From Oscillospiraceae bacterium (GTDB lineage Bacteria; Bacillota; Clostridia; Oscillospirales; Oscillospiraceae), in assembly GCA_015067565.1 (NCBI GenBank), contig SVMF01000006.1, positions 1 to 64,000 on the forward strand: a stretch of DNA of 64,000 nucleotides. Direction: 5' to 3'. Positions 22,600 to 32,310 of the stretch are shown piece by piece (position 1 is the stretch's first letter; each line of letters opens with the position of its first letter). Below the pieces are notes generated by a model, which was given only the letters and a program-made list of their open reading frames with translations, had not been told where the DNA came from and searched no databases. The position numbers and the translations under genes were made by a program.

Positions 22600-23934
22600 A
22601 TGGATTTACTGAAGAGTAAGGTCAGACCCATGTATTTCAAATATTTGGTGGCCGCTTCCGGTAGTGCTCTGGTAGCATCCATTTTTGGCATGGTGGATGC
22701 CATGATGGTGGGCAAGTATCACGGACCGTCCGGTAACGCAGCGCTTGCAATCTTTGCACCGCTATGGAGCCTTATTTTTAGTCTGGGCCTTCTGGCTGGC
22801 ATTGGCGGATCCGTTATTTTTGCCAATAAACGTGGCAGCGGCAATGAAACAGAGGCGCTGGAGCATTTTACATTATCGATTCTTTACGGCGCGGCCTTGT
22901 CTATTCTTGCTATGCTCATCATTGGTTTCTTCAACGAGCCGCTTTTCCGTTTCTTCGGAGCAGATGATGAGCTGCTGGTAATGGCAAAGAAATACCTGAA
23001 ACCGATTTTCTTTGCGGTGCCTTGCTGCGTGTTCAGCAATATTCTGTCAGCATACCTGCGCAATGATAACAATCCGAATTTGGCAACGATTGCTGTTGTT
23101 GCCGGCGGTGTTTTTAACTGCTTCGGCGATTACTTCTGCGTTTTTGTTCTGGATTTGGGTATCTTCGGAGCCGGTCTTGCAACAGCCATTGGTCAGTATG
23201 TTGCGATCATCATAATGCTGGTACATTTCTTCCGGAAGAAAAACACCCTTAGATTTGTGAAACCGACTTCTGCGCTTCGCAAGCTCTGGAACATTTCCGT
23301 TGTCGGTTTCTCTACAGCCATCAGCGACCTTGCTATGGGAATCATCGGAATCCTGTTCAACCGACAGATTATGAAATATTTGGGAACAGATGCACTGGCG
23401 GTTTACGGCATTCTCGCACAGATCACACCGTTTGCGCAATGTCTGGCATATGGCGCAGGGCAAGCGGCTCAGCCCATCATTTCTCAGAATCTTGGTGCTG
23501 GACAGCATGACCGCATTAAGGAGTGCCTGAAGTACGGCTTGTATACCTGCGCCGGTATGGGTGTTTTCTGGACTGCAGTCACACAGCTTGCGCCCAACTT
23601 TTTTGTGAATTTTTTTATGACACCGACACCGGCAGTTCTGGAGATTGCGCCTGGGATCATACGAGCTTACGGAATCTCCTACATTCTACTTCCCTTTAAT
23701 TTGTTTGCAACCTACTATTTCCAGGCAATGATGAAAGCCAATATCTCTATGATCGCTTCACTTGCACGAGGCGCCGTGATCAGCGGTGGCATGATTCTGC
23801 TGCTTCCCATGATTGCAGGGGCAGACAGCATTTGGTATGCTATGCTGATTACGGAGATCCTGGTTGCTGGGTACGGAGTTTATTATATGGTGAAATGTAC
23901 ATGGAAGCATCACAATATTAATTCAGTTGTTTAA
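22600..23934 (+). CDS. MATE family multidrug exporter
   Basis: A 444-residue protein with about twelve membrane helices in two homologous halves, of usual MATE length. The first half has GMVDAMMVGKYHGPSGNAAL and the second AYGAGQAAQPIISQNLGAGQ, both family hallmarks. It would export drugs or metabolites by Na+ or H+ antiport. TGGGAGG stands 5 bases before the ATG at 22600. It is monocistronic, with its own promoter and attenuator. No U-rich terminator is evident directly after the stop. Confidence 0.92.
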   Translation: MDLLKSKVRPMYFKYLVAASGSALVASIFGMVDAMMVGKYHGPSGNAALAIFAPLWSLIFSLGLLAGIGGSVIFANKRGSGNETEALEHFTLSILYGAALSILAMLIIGFFNEPLFRFFGADDELLVMAKKYLKPIFFAVPCCVFSNILSAYLRNDNNPNLATIAVVAGGVFNCFGDYFCVFVLDLGIFGAGLATAIGQYVAIIIMLVHFFRKKNTLRFVKPTSALRKLWNISVVGFSTAISDLAMGIIGILFNRQIMKYLGTDALAVYGILAQITPFAQCLAYGAGQAAQPIISQNLGAGQHDRIKECLKYGLYTCAGMGVFWTAVTQLAPNFFVNFFMTPTPAVLEIAPGIIRAYGISYILLPFNLFATYYFQAMMKANISMIASLARGAVISGGMILLLPMIAGADSIWYAMLITEILVAGYGVYYMVKCTWKHHNINSVV

Positions 23935-23978
23935 CGAATACCCCAGTAATATAACGAATAGGCGGTATTTTAACGAAT
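23932..23978 (+). repeat. Three iterated TAACGAAT motifs
   Basis: TAACGAAT occurs at 23932-23939, 23952-23959 and 23971-23978, spaced 20 and 19 bases, overlapping the MATE stop codon. Intervening bases differ, so only the octamer is conserved. The helical spacing suggests a protein-binding array or a degenerate repeat. Confidence 0.45.
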
Positions 23979-24439
23979 TGAAAGCGCAATATGTTGCATT
24001 TCAATAATCCCGAGACCGGGCAAAAGCACAACATCGTGGCAACGGAAAGTAAAATGCGTTGCAAAGTTTAGGAAATGACCCTGTTTAGGAGTAAAATGGA
24101 TATAAAAATACCTACCCTTGCTGATACGATTGTATCAAATAATATGGTACGAGTGTTCATAACGGACTTGACGAAATACGGAATCAGCCGACGGCACACA
24201 CATATTTTCAACACATATATTCAGTGAAGTTTGCTTTCACCAAGCAAAGCAGTGGCATATTCGCTAAAGTGCTAATTTTTGCCACTTTTTGTATTGATTT
24301 CCATGGAAAAACTTTGCTTTATTACACGAAGCAATTGCCATTTCTTCGATCTTGTGATATTATGTCGTTACACGATGGAAAACGTCGAAGCCGCCTATGC
24401 GGTTCGATAAACGTACAACGGAAAAAGAGGTGAGATCCT
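23979..24439 (+). other. Gene-poor spacer with two tiny frames
   Basis: No recognisable gene fills this stretch of about 460 bases. A 43-codon frame at 24096-24227 (MDIKIPTLADTIVSNNMVRV onward) has AGGAG 4 bases upstream. A 26-codon frame lies at 23991-24071. Neither resembles anything I know, and both may be debris of mobile DNA. GATACGATTGTATC near 24123 is a small palindrome related to the ACAATTGTATC sequences near 35320 and 36082. Confidence 0.4.
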
Positions 24440-25015
24440 ATGCAGAAGCAAAACAAGTCTGTTGCCAAGACAGCTATGATCGTTGCAATTCTCCTGCTCA
24501 TCGCCTTTGTGATGCGTGAGATCTATGAGGATCTTCCCAATGCTATGCTGCAGGCGGTCATGGTTACTGTTCGCAACACCATTCATATATCCCTGCTGTT
24601 CTCCTGGATCGTGTCTGTGCATCGCAGGATGGTCAACAAAAAGCTCCGGCGTCTCATGCTGATCGTTGGCTGCCTGCTCCTGTTCTGGCTGGTGGACAAA
24701 ATCGTAAAATGGGATTTTACCGGTAGCGTAACCCACCCTCTGGTGCGCTATCTTTGGTATGGATTCTATGTAGGGATGTTATTTGTGCCGACTTTGGGAG
24801 CCTTCATCATCAACTATCTGGGCAAGCCCGAGAATTATTCCCACCCCAAAAAACTGAATTACCTTTTGATCCCTCCTACCATTCTTCTGACAACGGTCTT
24901 TACCAACGACTTACACCAGAAGGTATTTGTGTTCTATAATGGCTTCATCAACTTTGATTTGGAATACAGCTATGATGTACTATATCTTGCAGTGGAATGC
25001 CTTAAAGCGCAATGA
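24440..25015 (+). pseudogene. Truncated sensor kinase, membrane half only
   Basis: A 191-residue protein with five or six membrane helices, resembling the N-terminal sensor part of Clostridia histidine kinases of the 7TM type. It stops after SYDVLYLAVECLKAQ, where a linker and kinase domain would be expected, and no HisKA or ATPase motif follows. The next frame begins with a response-regulator fragment, so kinase and regulator were once neighbours and both lost their C-terminal parts. The ATG has AGAGGTGAGA upstream. It could still be expressed as a membrane protein. Confidence 0.6.
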
Positions 25016-25046
25016 ACATGAAATTCTGAGCAAAGGGGGGATCATC

Positions 25047-28000
25047 GTGCGACGAGTTGTGGTCAGTATTCAAAATGGTCTGCTGGCAGAAGCACTCACA
25101 AAGCTCTTGGAGAGCTCCGGCGAATTTGAGCCATTTCGTTCTGCGGTAGACGGGAAAAATCGCACCGTGCAAGCCTGTGTTGCTTGTGCAGCGGATATTG
25201 TGCTGATGGAAGTAACTCGGGTGCAAAATACCGCCCTGGAAACCCGTTTAAACGAGGGCAGGCAGATTCGGCAACTGGTTCCCGGATGCAAGATCGTTCT
25301 GCTTTGTGATGAAAAGGTTTACGGAACGCTTGTTCTCAACGGAGGCAAATATTATTCCGGTGGCTGTAAATATTACGAGAATTACTATTGGCTCTGGACG
25401 ACATTCGATTATGACGCATTGTGGGGCAACACCCTTACCGTCCAAAAAGACGGCCATGCCGTTGTAAACGATGCCGAGTTGATCTCCTACGGTTGCGATG
25501 TGGATGTGCGCAACATTACCGTCAACGCACAACCGGGCAGCAAGCTGGATATCAACAATTCCAAGATCTTCGGCTCTTTAGGTGCACGACCTTTATTCGC
25601 CGCCAACAACAGTGATATCCGTATCCGCGGCGGCGAATTCCATAAGTATGACGCGGATGAGATGCGTATTATGTCCTCCGAGCCATTTAAGACCAAAGAA
25701 TTTGATGCCGATCCCCGCTTTGGTATTCCCGACGAGGCCTGGAAGAATGACAGTGCATACATGACCATCACCACCTATGAGACGGACAGAGACGAGAAGG
25801 TCTACAGAACCACTTCGGAAAAGCAGGCACTGGATCTCTCCGCAGAGCATCCCGAGCTCTCAGTCGTATGTCTTAAATACTCTGCCTATAACCACAGCCT
25901 CTGCAGACTGCAGTCCGATGTGACCAACAACGGCTATCAGGTGGGCACCAAGAACCAATATGCCGACACCATTACCTTCAATCCGAAGACCGGCACGGCA
26001 AAGCTCCTATGGCGACACGCTCCCTTCTATGTCAGCAACGAGTACAATCCCTACCACGATATGAAATTTGAGTGGCGGATTTGGAAGGGGAAGCCGCAGG
26101 GTGAAGCATACCTCACCCCCGACTACACCTATACCACCCATAATGACATCTTCTACATAGATCTTCAGAAAATGAAGGATATTCCCTGGTCGGATGCTCC
26201 CGTTTGGACCGTCGAGTGCTATGCCTATGAGTACCTCAACAGCGAGAAGGAAATCGGTGAATGCTTTGACTATACCGACATGGTCACAGTGAACATCGAT
26301 GCTCTGAGCTTTGCCTCCCAGACCCCCAACATGGGCGGCGAATACACCAAGGACTACAACTATACTGTCGGTGAGAGTGCCAAGTTCGGCTTTACCGCAA
26401 CGGCGTTGCCCTCCACATGGAAGAACGACGGCTACTCCATCGTCACCCATCAGGAGCTGTACAACACCAAGGGTCAGGGGCTGTATAACGGCAACAGCAG
26501 CACCATTGATCTGAAGGACTACATCAAGGAGCCCGGCAAATATCTCCTGTGGCAGTGGATCGATCTGAAACAGAACGGAAAAAGCGTCAATACCCTCCGC
26601 AAGCTCTTCTACATCAACGCTGTCGGCGCACCCAAGGTTCTGCAAGGCAGCGTGCACTACACCTCGGCTGTCAGCTATGACAAACCCGTCACCATCGGCT
26701 TCAAGGGCGAAATCGCAGAGCTGCCCCTGTCCAGCCTGCACTATCAGTGGCAGAGTCTGAACGGCAACACATGGGTTGTTATTTCCGGTGCAACGAGCAG
26801 CAGCTACACACCTAAGTACGGTGACAGCAAAATCCGCGTCAAGGTCACCGCAGACGGCTATGATGGTGCGCTCTACAGCGATGCCAGAGAGGTCCTGAAG
26901 AACGACAATCTGGAAATGCCCGACAGACCCACGATGACCTCTTCCCAGAAGACCGTCACCATCACCAATTATTCCGACAAGCAGGAATATGTCTACAGCA
27001 CCACGCAGCTCGATGCGACCAAGTGGTCGCAGGGCATTGCCATCAGCGGCAAGACCTTCACCGTGCCCAGCTACGGCACCTACTATGTTTACACCCGCTT
27101 TAAGGGAACCAACACCACAAACACGGGCTTGTACCTGAACTACGGCTGGATCACCCCCACCGAGAGCGGTACGGGCGAAACGATCCAGGCATGGAAGCTC
27201 TACTATCCCGAGTATCCCACCAGCGGCACGTATGTCTTTGTCCCCGTGGGCAAGACCGTGACGGTGGACTACGGCATCAACCCCACCAACGCAAACTATG
27301 ATCTGCCCGTCCTCAAGAGCAACAATACCGCTACCGCAACCGTCACCCAGAATGCCTCTGCCAAGACCATCACCATTACCGGCAAGCAGGCAGGCACCAC
27401 CTACGTCTATCCCACCAAGGCCAGCGGCGGTTACAACTGGCAGGATCATCCCAACAAGTCCACCTATAACCTGTATATCCGTGTTTACGACCCGAACAAC
27501 ATGGTCTATGGCGACTTCACCGGCAACGCAGAGTACCCCGATGTAACCATCAAGGTCAACGAGACCTATACCCCCGATTCTCCCGAGACGACCGGTGTCA
27601 CCCTCTCCCCCGAGGGAGCTGACAAGGTCTTCAGGAATTACCGTTGGTACACAGGCGTGAGCACCATGACGGGCTTCCACTATGCCACCACCGACGGTAA
27701 CGGCGTCATCAAAGTCGATCCCGTGAGCGGAAAGATCACCGCGCTCAAGGAAGGTCAGGCTACGGTTTACCTCTTCGCTTTGAAGGATGCGGATAAGGAC
27801 AATGTTCCTCAGACCTCCTACAATTACCTCGGCTACTATGTCGTCAAGGTCGAAAAGGCTCCCGAAATTCCTGCCGAATCCGTCGCACTGCACCCCGACA
27901 AGCTGAATCTGGCAGTTGGCGAGCAGTCTCTGCTTACCGCGACAGTCAATCCCTCAAACGCTACTACCTCTGACGAGGTCAGCCTTACCAGCAGTAATCC

Positions 28001-29222
28001 TGCTGTGGCCGAGGTCAATATGCTCGGTCTTGTGACGGCAAAGGCCCCCGGCAAAACCACGATCACCCTGAAGGCAGGCACGCTTACTGCCACTTGCGAG
28101 GTCACGGTCTACGATCTCAACCACGAACATGCAGGCACATGGACCCCCGACGGTGACAGCCACTACCGCATCTGCGAAATCTGCGGTGAGATGGAGACCG
28201 GCAGCCACAAGTGGGGCGGCTGGGACACCGCGGCTTTGGCAGATTGTGAAAATCCCGGCATGAATCGCCATATGTGCGAATATTGCGAGGTGCAGGAATA
28301 TGTTCCGACCCCTGCATTGGGTCATATGGAATCGGCATGGAAGTTCGATGCAGAAGGTCACTGGACAATTTGCCTGAATGAAGGCTGCGGCAAGATCATG
28401 GCAGCCAAGGAAGCCCATGACTTCCGTAATGATTTCTTCTGCGATATCTGCAACTATGAAATGGCGGAAGAGGATCGTCCTGCCCATGAGCACAGCTTCG
28501 GTCAGTGGTCTCACAACGAAACCGAGCACTGGCGCACCTGCGAGTGCGGCGAAGAAGAGCGTGCAGCTCATAGCTTCGGCTCCGACGGCATCTGCGTTGT
28601 CTGTGGCTACCATAAGTCCGGCTCCGCTGATACCACACATCTTTGCCCGAAGGATGACACCTGCCCAATGCACGCCTTTAAGGATGTTGACAAGCAGCAG
28701 TGGTACCACGACGGCGTGCACTACTGCATCGAAAAGGGCTACATGAACGGTATGTCCCCTACCACTTTTGAACCGAACACCAAGCTCTCGAGAGCAATGG
28801 TCGTCGTTCTGCTTTACCGCATCGCAGGCTCTCCTGCTGTCACAGGGGATTGTCCCTTCAACGATGTGGCAAAGGGTCAATGGTACTATGATGCTGTTGT
28901 ATGGGCAACGCAGAATTCCATCGCCAACGGAATGAGCCCAACGCAGTTTGCTCCGATGGCAAGCGTCACCCGTGAGCAGACGGCAGCCTTCATGTTCCGC
29001 TATGCAAACTTTGTCGGCAGAGATACCTCCGCAAGAGCAGAGCTCTCCGACTTCCCCGACGGAGCCAAGGTCAGCGGCTATGCGATTGAGCCCATGCGCT
29101 GGGCGGTTGCCAGCGGTCTGATCACAGGCTCGAAGGAGAACGGCAAAACCTATCTGTTGCCCATCGGCACAACCACCCGTGCCCAGTATGCAACCATTAT
29201 CTACCGTTTCTTAGAAAAGTAA
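25047..29222 (+). CDS. Response-regulator fragment fused to SLH surface protein
   Basis: A 1391-residue frame from a GTG with AAAGGGGGG 6 bases upstream. Residues 1-~90 (MRRVVVSIQNGLLAEALTKL, ending VLLCDE) are the start of a LuxR-type response regulator. From about residue 91 the sequence becomes a surface protein. A right-handed-helix-like stretch (near 128-200) and Ig-like regions lead to a Big_2 domain (about 941-1021). Cys/His pairs of a zinc-ribbon-like region (CEIC, CEYC, CDIC, CVVC; about 1025-1190) and three SLH domains (about 1205-1391) follow. No signal peptide exists, so the surface part cannot be exported as written. A deletion junction near 25311-25325 is the simplest explanation. 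Confidence 0.75.
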   Translation: MRRVVVSIQNGLLAEALTKLLESSGEFEPFRSAVDGKNRTVQACVACAADIVLMEVTRVQNTALETRLNEGRQIRQLVPGCKIVLLCDEKVYGTLVLNGGKYYSGGCKYYENYYWLWTTFDYDALWGNTLTVQKDGHAVVNDAELISYGCDVDVRNITVNAQPGSKLDINNSKIFGSLGARPLFAANNSDIRIRGGEFHKYDADEMRIMSSEPFKTKEFDADPRFGIPDEAWKNDSAYMTITTYETDRDEKVYRTTSEKQALDLSAEHPELSVVCLKYSAYNHSLCRLQSDVTNNGYQVGTKNQYADTITFNPKTGTAKLLWRHAPFYVSNEYNPYHDMKFEWRIWKGKPQGEAYLTPDYTYTTHNDIFYIDLQKMKDIPWSDAPVWTVECYAYEYLNSEKEIGECFDYTDMVTVNIDALSFASQTPNMGGEYTKDYNYTVGESAKFGFTATALPSTWKNDGYSIVTHQELYNTKGQGLYNGNSSTIDLKDYIKEPGKYLLWQWIDLKQNGKSVNTLRKLFYINAVGAPKVLQGSVHYTSAVSYDKPVTIGFKGEIAELPLSSLHYQWQSLNGNTWVVISGATSSSYTPKYGDSKIRVKVTADGYDGALYSDAREVLKNDNLEMPDRPTMTSSQKTVTITNYSDKQEYVYSTTQLDATKWSQGIAISGKTFTVPSYGTYYVYTRFKGTNTTNTGLYLNYGWITPTESGTGETIQAWKLYYPEYPTSGTYVFVPVGKTVTVDYGINPTNANYDLPVLKSNNTATATVTQNASAKTITITGKQAGTTYVYPTKASGGYNWQDHPNKSTYNLYIRVYDPNNMVYGDFTGNAEYPDVTIKVNETYTPDSPETTGVTLSPEGADKVFRNYRWYTGVSTMTGFHYATTDGNGVIKVDPVSGKITALKEGQATVYLFALKDADKDNVPQTSYNYLGYYVVKVEKAPEIPAESVALHPDKLNLAVGEQSLLTATVNPSNATTSDEVSLTSSNPAVAEVNMLGLVTAKAPGKTTITLKAGTLTATCEVTVYDLNHEHAGTWTPDGDSHYRICEICGEMETGSHKWGGWDTAALADCENPGMNRHMCEYCEVQEYVPTPALGHMESAWKFDAEGHWTICLNEGCGKIMAAKEAHDFRNDFFCDICNYEMAEEDRPAHEHSFGQWSHNETEHWRTCECGEEERAAHSFGSDGICVVCGYHKSGSADTTHLCPKDDTCPMHAFKDVDKQQWYHDGVHYCIEKGYMNGMSPTTFEPNTKLSRAMVVVLLYRIAGSPAVTGDCPFNDVAKGQWYYDAVVWATQNSIANGMSPTQFAPMASVTREQTAAFMFRYANFVGRDTSARAELSDFPDGAKVSGYAIEPMRWAVASGLITGSKENGKTYLLPIGTTTRAQYATIIYRFLEK

Positions 29223-29232
29223 GCTTCCTTCG

Positions 29233-29253
29233 GGGCGGACACTCCGTCCGCCC
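29233..29253 (+). terminator. Hairpin between the first two SLH genes
   Basis: GGGCGGAC (29233-29240) pairs with GTCCGCCC (29246-29253). There is no U-tract, so it may be a weak terminator or an mRNA-processing or stability element. Confidence 0.45.
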
Positions 29254-29298
29254 TGAGGTAACATTTTCAAAAGCACAACATAAAAGGAGGATTTTCAC

Positions 29299-30687
29299 AT
29301 GAAAAAGACAATTTCCCTGTTGCTCGCAATGTGCATGCTCCTGTCGATCGTGCCTGCTATGGGCGTGAATGTGTCGGCAGGTGGCGGTACATCTTATCAG
29401 ATTTTCTCTGAAGATTTCGAAACCTTATCCAACATTGAACGCTGGAACTTTTCCGACAGCGATGGCATGCAAAACGGCTGGATCTCTTCCATCGGCTGGT
29501 TTGGCGACGATGAGTTACCCGCAGGCGGTCATTTCCTTGCAAGCGCTTCTTACATCAATGACAATGCCAAAGAATTTTTTGACGGGAACTATGGCATCCA
29601 AAATCCAGACAATCTCGTTATGACTCCGGAAATCGAGATTCCTGCAGGTTTTAATACCACCCTCACATTTGATGTTTTTGCAGCAGATCCTGAATACGCC
29701 GAAGAGAAGTACACGGTTTACTTTGACACGGGCGAGATGGGCTATATTCTGCACTCTGAGCGTCTGGACAGCACTGCAAGCTTCGATTCTCCCAAAACTG
29801 TCTCTGTCGACCTGAGCAATTTCGCAGGTCAGAGAGGCACGATCACCTTCCGTCACCACGAAACCAGCGACCAGTTTATGATCTGTCTGGACAATGTCAG
29901 AGTTTTGGCATCCGAAACAGCATCCGAAACAGATATGGTCAATCTTGAAATTTTCGTCGTCAACGGCGGTTATGAAAATGCCGGTATCGTCACCGGTGAA
30001 GGCACCTATGCCGCAGGCTCCGAGGTCACCGTAACTGCCATACCTAATATGGGCTTCGGCTTCTGGGGCTGGTCCGCCGAGGGTGATATCCCTATTTGCG
30101 ATACACTGAGCTACACCTTCACGATCAATGAAGATACCCTCTTGATCGCTGACTTCTTCAAGGCCCCGTTTGACGATATCTGCGGCACCGACTACTACTT
30201 CGAGCCTATCCGCTGGGCAGTCGATGAAGGTATTACCACCGGCACCTCCGCTGCCACCTTCTCCCCGAATGCCACCTGCACCCGTGCGCAGGTTGTGACT
30301 TTCCTGCATCGCAGCATCGGCTGCCCGATGCCTATGCCCGAAAGTCCCTTCATCGATGTGACCGGCGGTGAATACTACTATGATGCAGTTTTGTGGGCAG
30401 CAGGCTCCAAAATCACCACCGGCACCAGCGAAAACACCTTCTCCCCGAACGACACCTGCACCCGTGCGCAGGTCGTGACCTTCCTGTGGCGTCTGTTCGG
30501 CTGCCCGACACCGAGTACCGGCAGCAATCCCTTCACGGATATCAATTCGTCCGCATACTATTATAATGCTGTCCTTTGGGCCGTGGAGAATGGCATCACC
30601 GATGGCACCTCCGCTACCACCTTCTCTCCGGATGCAACCTGCACCCGTGGACAGATCGTCACCTTCCTGTGGCGTGCTGCGCATTAA
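29299..30687 (+). CDS. Secreted SLH-domain surface protein
   Basis: A 462-residue protein. A clear signal peptide (MKKTISLLLAMCMLLSIVPA, cleavage near residue 27) leads to a jelly-roll of the choice-of-anchor type (FSEDFETLSNIERWNF to about 210). A short bacterial repeat follows (GAGSEVTVTAIPN-like, with GFWGW, about 220-285), and then three SLH motifs (about 290-462) with the repeated TCTRAQVVTFL signature. It should be displayed on the cell wall through secondary polymers. AAAAGGAGG precedes the ATG. The following SLH gene starts 15 bases after its stop. Confidence 0.88.
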   Translation: MKKTISLLLAMCMLLSIVPAMGVNVSAGGGTSYQIFSEDFETLSNIERWNFSDSDGMQNGWISSIGWFGDDELPAGGHFLASASYINDNAKEFFDGNYGIQNPDNLVMTPEIEIPAGFNTTLTFDVFAADPEYAEEKYTVYFDTGEMGYILHSERLDSTASFDSPKTVSVDLSNFAGQRGTITFRHHETSDQFMICLDNVRVLASETASETDMVNLEIFVVNGGYENAGIVTGEGTYAAGSEVTVTAIPNMGFGFWGWSAEGDIPICDTLSYTFTINEDTLLIADFFKAPFDDICGTDYYFEPIRWAVDEGITTGTSAATFSPNATCTRAQVVTFLHRSIGCPMPMPESPFIDVTGGEYYYDAVLWAAGSKITTGTSENTFSPNDTCTRAQVVTFLWRLFGCPTPSTGSNPFTDINSSAYYYNAVLWAVENGITDGTSATTFSPDATCTRGQIVTFLWRAAH

Positions 30688-30702
30688 AAGGAGGCATAAA
30701 CT

Positions 30703-31677
30703 ATGAAAAAGATAGTTTCCGTACTGTTACTTTTAAGCGTGCTGCTTTCTTCCCTTTCTATGGTCGCATTTGCGGCCGAAGGCGGTGAGCTTCCTGCATT
30801 CATCGAGGTCACCTACCGTGAAAACGAGATCGAAACACAGCTTCATCAGAATGTGACCCTGCAGGCATACTTTGACATCCCTGACGGTGCAGAAGAAACC
30901 ACAATTCAGTGGTATGTTGCCTCTACACCTGCAGCATGGGGCGAAATTTACGCAGAGAACTGCGAGTCGATCATCGATGTCCCGACCGATGAAGAGGGCT
31001 CTTGGTATTATCGCTGCCATGTCACCTGTAAGGTCGGTGAGGACTATATTTCATCTCCGACTGAGGAATTTGCCACCGTGAAGCTCACCGTCAAGGGCAG
31101 CGGCGTTCCCTCTATGTTCTTTGACGATGTCAAGGTCGGTGACTGGTTCTACCACGATGTGGAGTATGTCTATTACAACCTCCTGATGAACGGCGTCGGC
31201 GATGGCAAGTTCGCTCCGAACGCAACTACCACCAGAGGCATGATCGTGACCATCCTGCACCGCATGGAAGGTCAGCCCGAAATGACGGCAGAGTGTCCCT
31301 TTGTGGATGTTGCCGCGGGCAGTTACTATGAAAAAGCCATCACATGGGCAGCTTTTTACGGCATTGTAAACGGTGTAGGCGATAACAAATTTGCGCCGGA
31401 TGACAACATCACCAGAGAACAGTTTGCGGCGATCTTCTTCCGCTATGCGCAGTATAAGGGCTGGTATAACGAAGATGATTGCGTCATGACCGGCGGCTTT
31501 GCCGATCAGAATCAGGTTTCCGATTGGGCATTCGAAGCCATGAGCTGGGCGATCGGTGTGGAGCTGATCAATGGTATGCAGACAAGCGACGGCCTGTATC
31601 TGATGCCGCAGGGCAATGCGATCCGCTGCCAGGCTGCCGCTATCATCCACCGTTTCTGCGAATACTTCAACAAGTAA
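30703..31677 (+). CDS. Secreted SLH-domain protein
   Basis: A 324-residue protein with a signal peptide (MKKIVSVLLLLSVLLSSLSM, ending VAFA), one Ig-like N-terminal domain (about 30-130, with TTIQWYVASTPAAW and WYYRCHVTCKVG) and three SLH motifs (about 137-324: FFDDVKVGDWFYHDVEYVYY, CPFVDVAAGSYYEKAITW, GGFADQNQVSDWAFEAMSW). It is probably co-transcribed with the preceding SLH gene, with AAAAGGAGG between them. Cell-surface location is expected; the ligand is unknown. Confidence 0.87.
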   Translation: MKKIVSVLLLLSVLLSSLSMVAFAAEGGELPAFIEVTYRENEIETQLHQNVTLQAYFDIPDGAEETTIQWYVASTPAAWGEIYAENCESIIDVPTDEEGSWYYRCHVTCKVGEDYISSPTEEFATVKLTVKGSGVPSMFFDDVKVGDWFYHDVEYVYYNLLMNGVGDGKFAPNATTTRGMIVTILHRMEGQPEMTAECPFVDVAAGSYYEKAITWAAFYGIVNGVGDNKFAPDDNITREQFAAIFFRYAQYKGWYNEDDCVMTGGFADQNQVSDWAFEAMSWAIGVELINGMQTSDGLYLMPQGNAIRCQAAAIIHRFCEYFNK

Positions 31678-31773
31678 TTGATTCTTGCACCAAACATTGG
31701 CAAAAATCATCTAAATTTGGGCAAAGCATATTATAAATGTTTTGATCATACATTATAATTTGGAGGAAAAACA

Positions 31774-32250
31774 ATGAAAAAATTAATCGCAATTCTTATG
31801 GTACTGGCAATGCTCTTCACCTTGGCTGCCTGCGGCGGTGAGGAGAAAAAGAGCGGAAAGAAAGAAGACAAGAGCGACCCCAACCTGATCGAAATTGGTA
31901 AGTACACCGCTCTGTACACCGGCTACGAGATCATGAAGGACTCCGAGGGCAATGATGCTATCGCCATTCGCCTGACCTACACCAATAACAGCGAAGAAGC
32001 AGAGAAGTTTGACTGGGCATTTACCTATCACGCATACCAGAACGACGCAGAGCTTCCCTTTGCTGTCATCTTCGTCAGTGAAGACTCCTACGATGTCCTA
32101 TCCGAAAGCACCCGCACCGAAGTCGCTCCCGGTGAGAGTCTGGAAGTAACCTTGACCTACACCCTCAGCGATCTGAACAGCGATGTTACCGTTAACTTTG
32201 AAGAGCTTCTCGGCGATGCAAAGGACAGCCTGACCATTAAGCTCGGATAA
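31774..32250 (+). CDS. Lipoprotein, DUF5067-like
   Basis: A 158-residue lipoprotein. The signal MKKLIAILMVLAMLFTLAAC ends in a lipobox with the modified cysteine at 20, then a lysine-rich linker and a beta-sandwich domain (IRLTYTNNSEEAEKFDWAFT, VAPGESLEVTLTYTL) like those annotated DUF5067. It is anchored on the outer face of the membrane. GGAGG lies 8 bases upstream. A second lipoprotein with nearly the same leader follows at 32872. Confidence 0.8.
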   Translation: MKKLIAILMVLAMLFTLAACGGEEKKSGKKEDKSDPNLIEIGKYTALYTGYEIMKDSEGNDAIAIRLTYTNNSEEAEKFDWAFTYHAYQNDAELPFAVIFVSEDSYDVLSESTRTEVAPGESLEVTLTYTLSDLNSDVTVNFEELLGDAKDSLTIKLG

Positions 32251-32252
32251 TC

Positions 32253-32287
32253 ATTCTAAACGCCGCCCTTCCGGCGGCCTTTAGAAT
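32253..32287 (+). terminator. Terminator after the first lipoprotein gene
   Basis: ATTCTAAA (32253-32260) pairs with TTTAGAAT (32280-32287) around a GCCGCC/GGCGGC core, 2 bases past the stop. Confidence 0.7.
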
Positions 32288-32310
32288 CTATGGAGAAAGG
32301 AGCTATACCG

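Noticed and set aside
23932-23978. A CRISPR-like array
   Set aside because: Only an octamer is repeated three times, there are no real repeats or spacers and no cas genes lie in the window.
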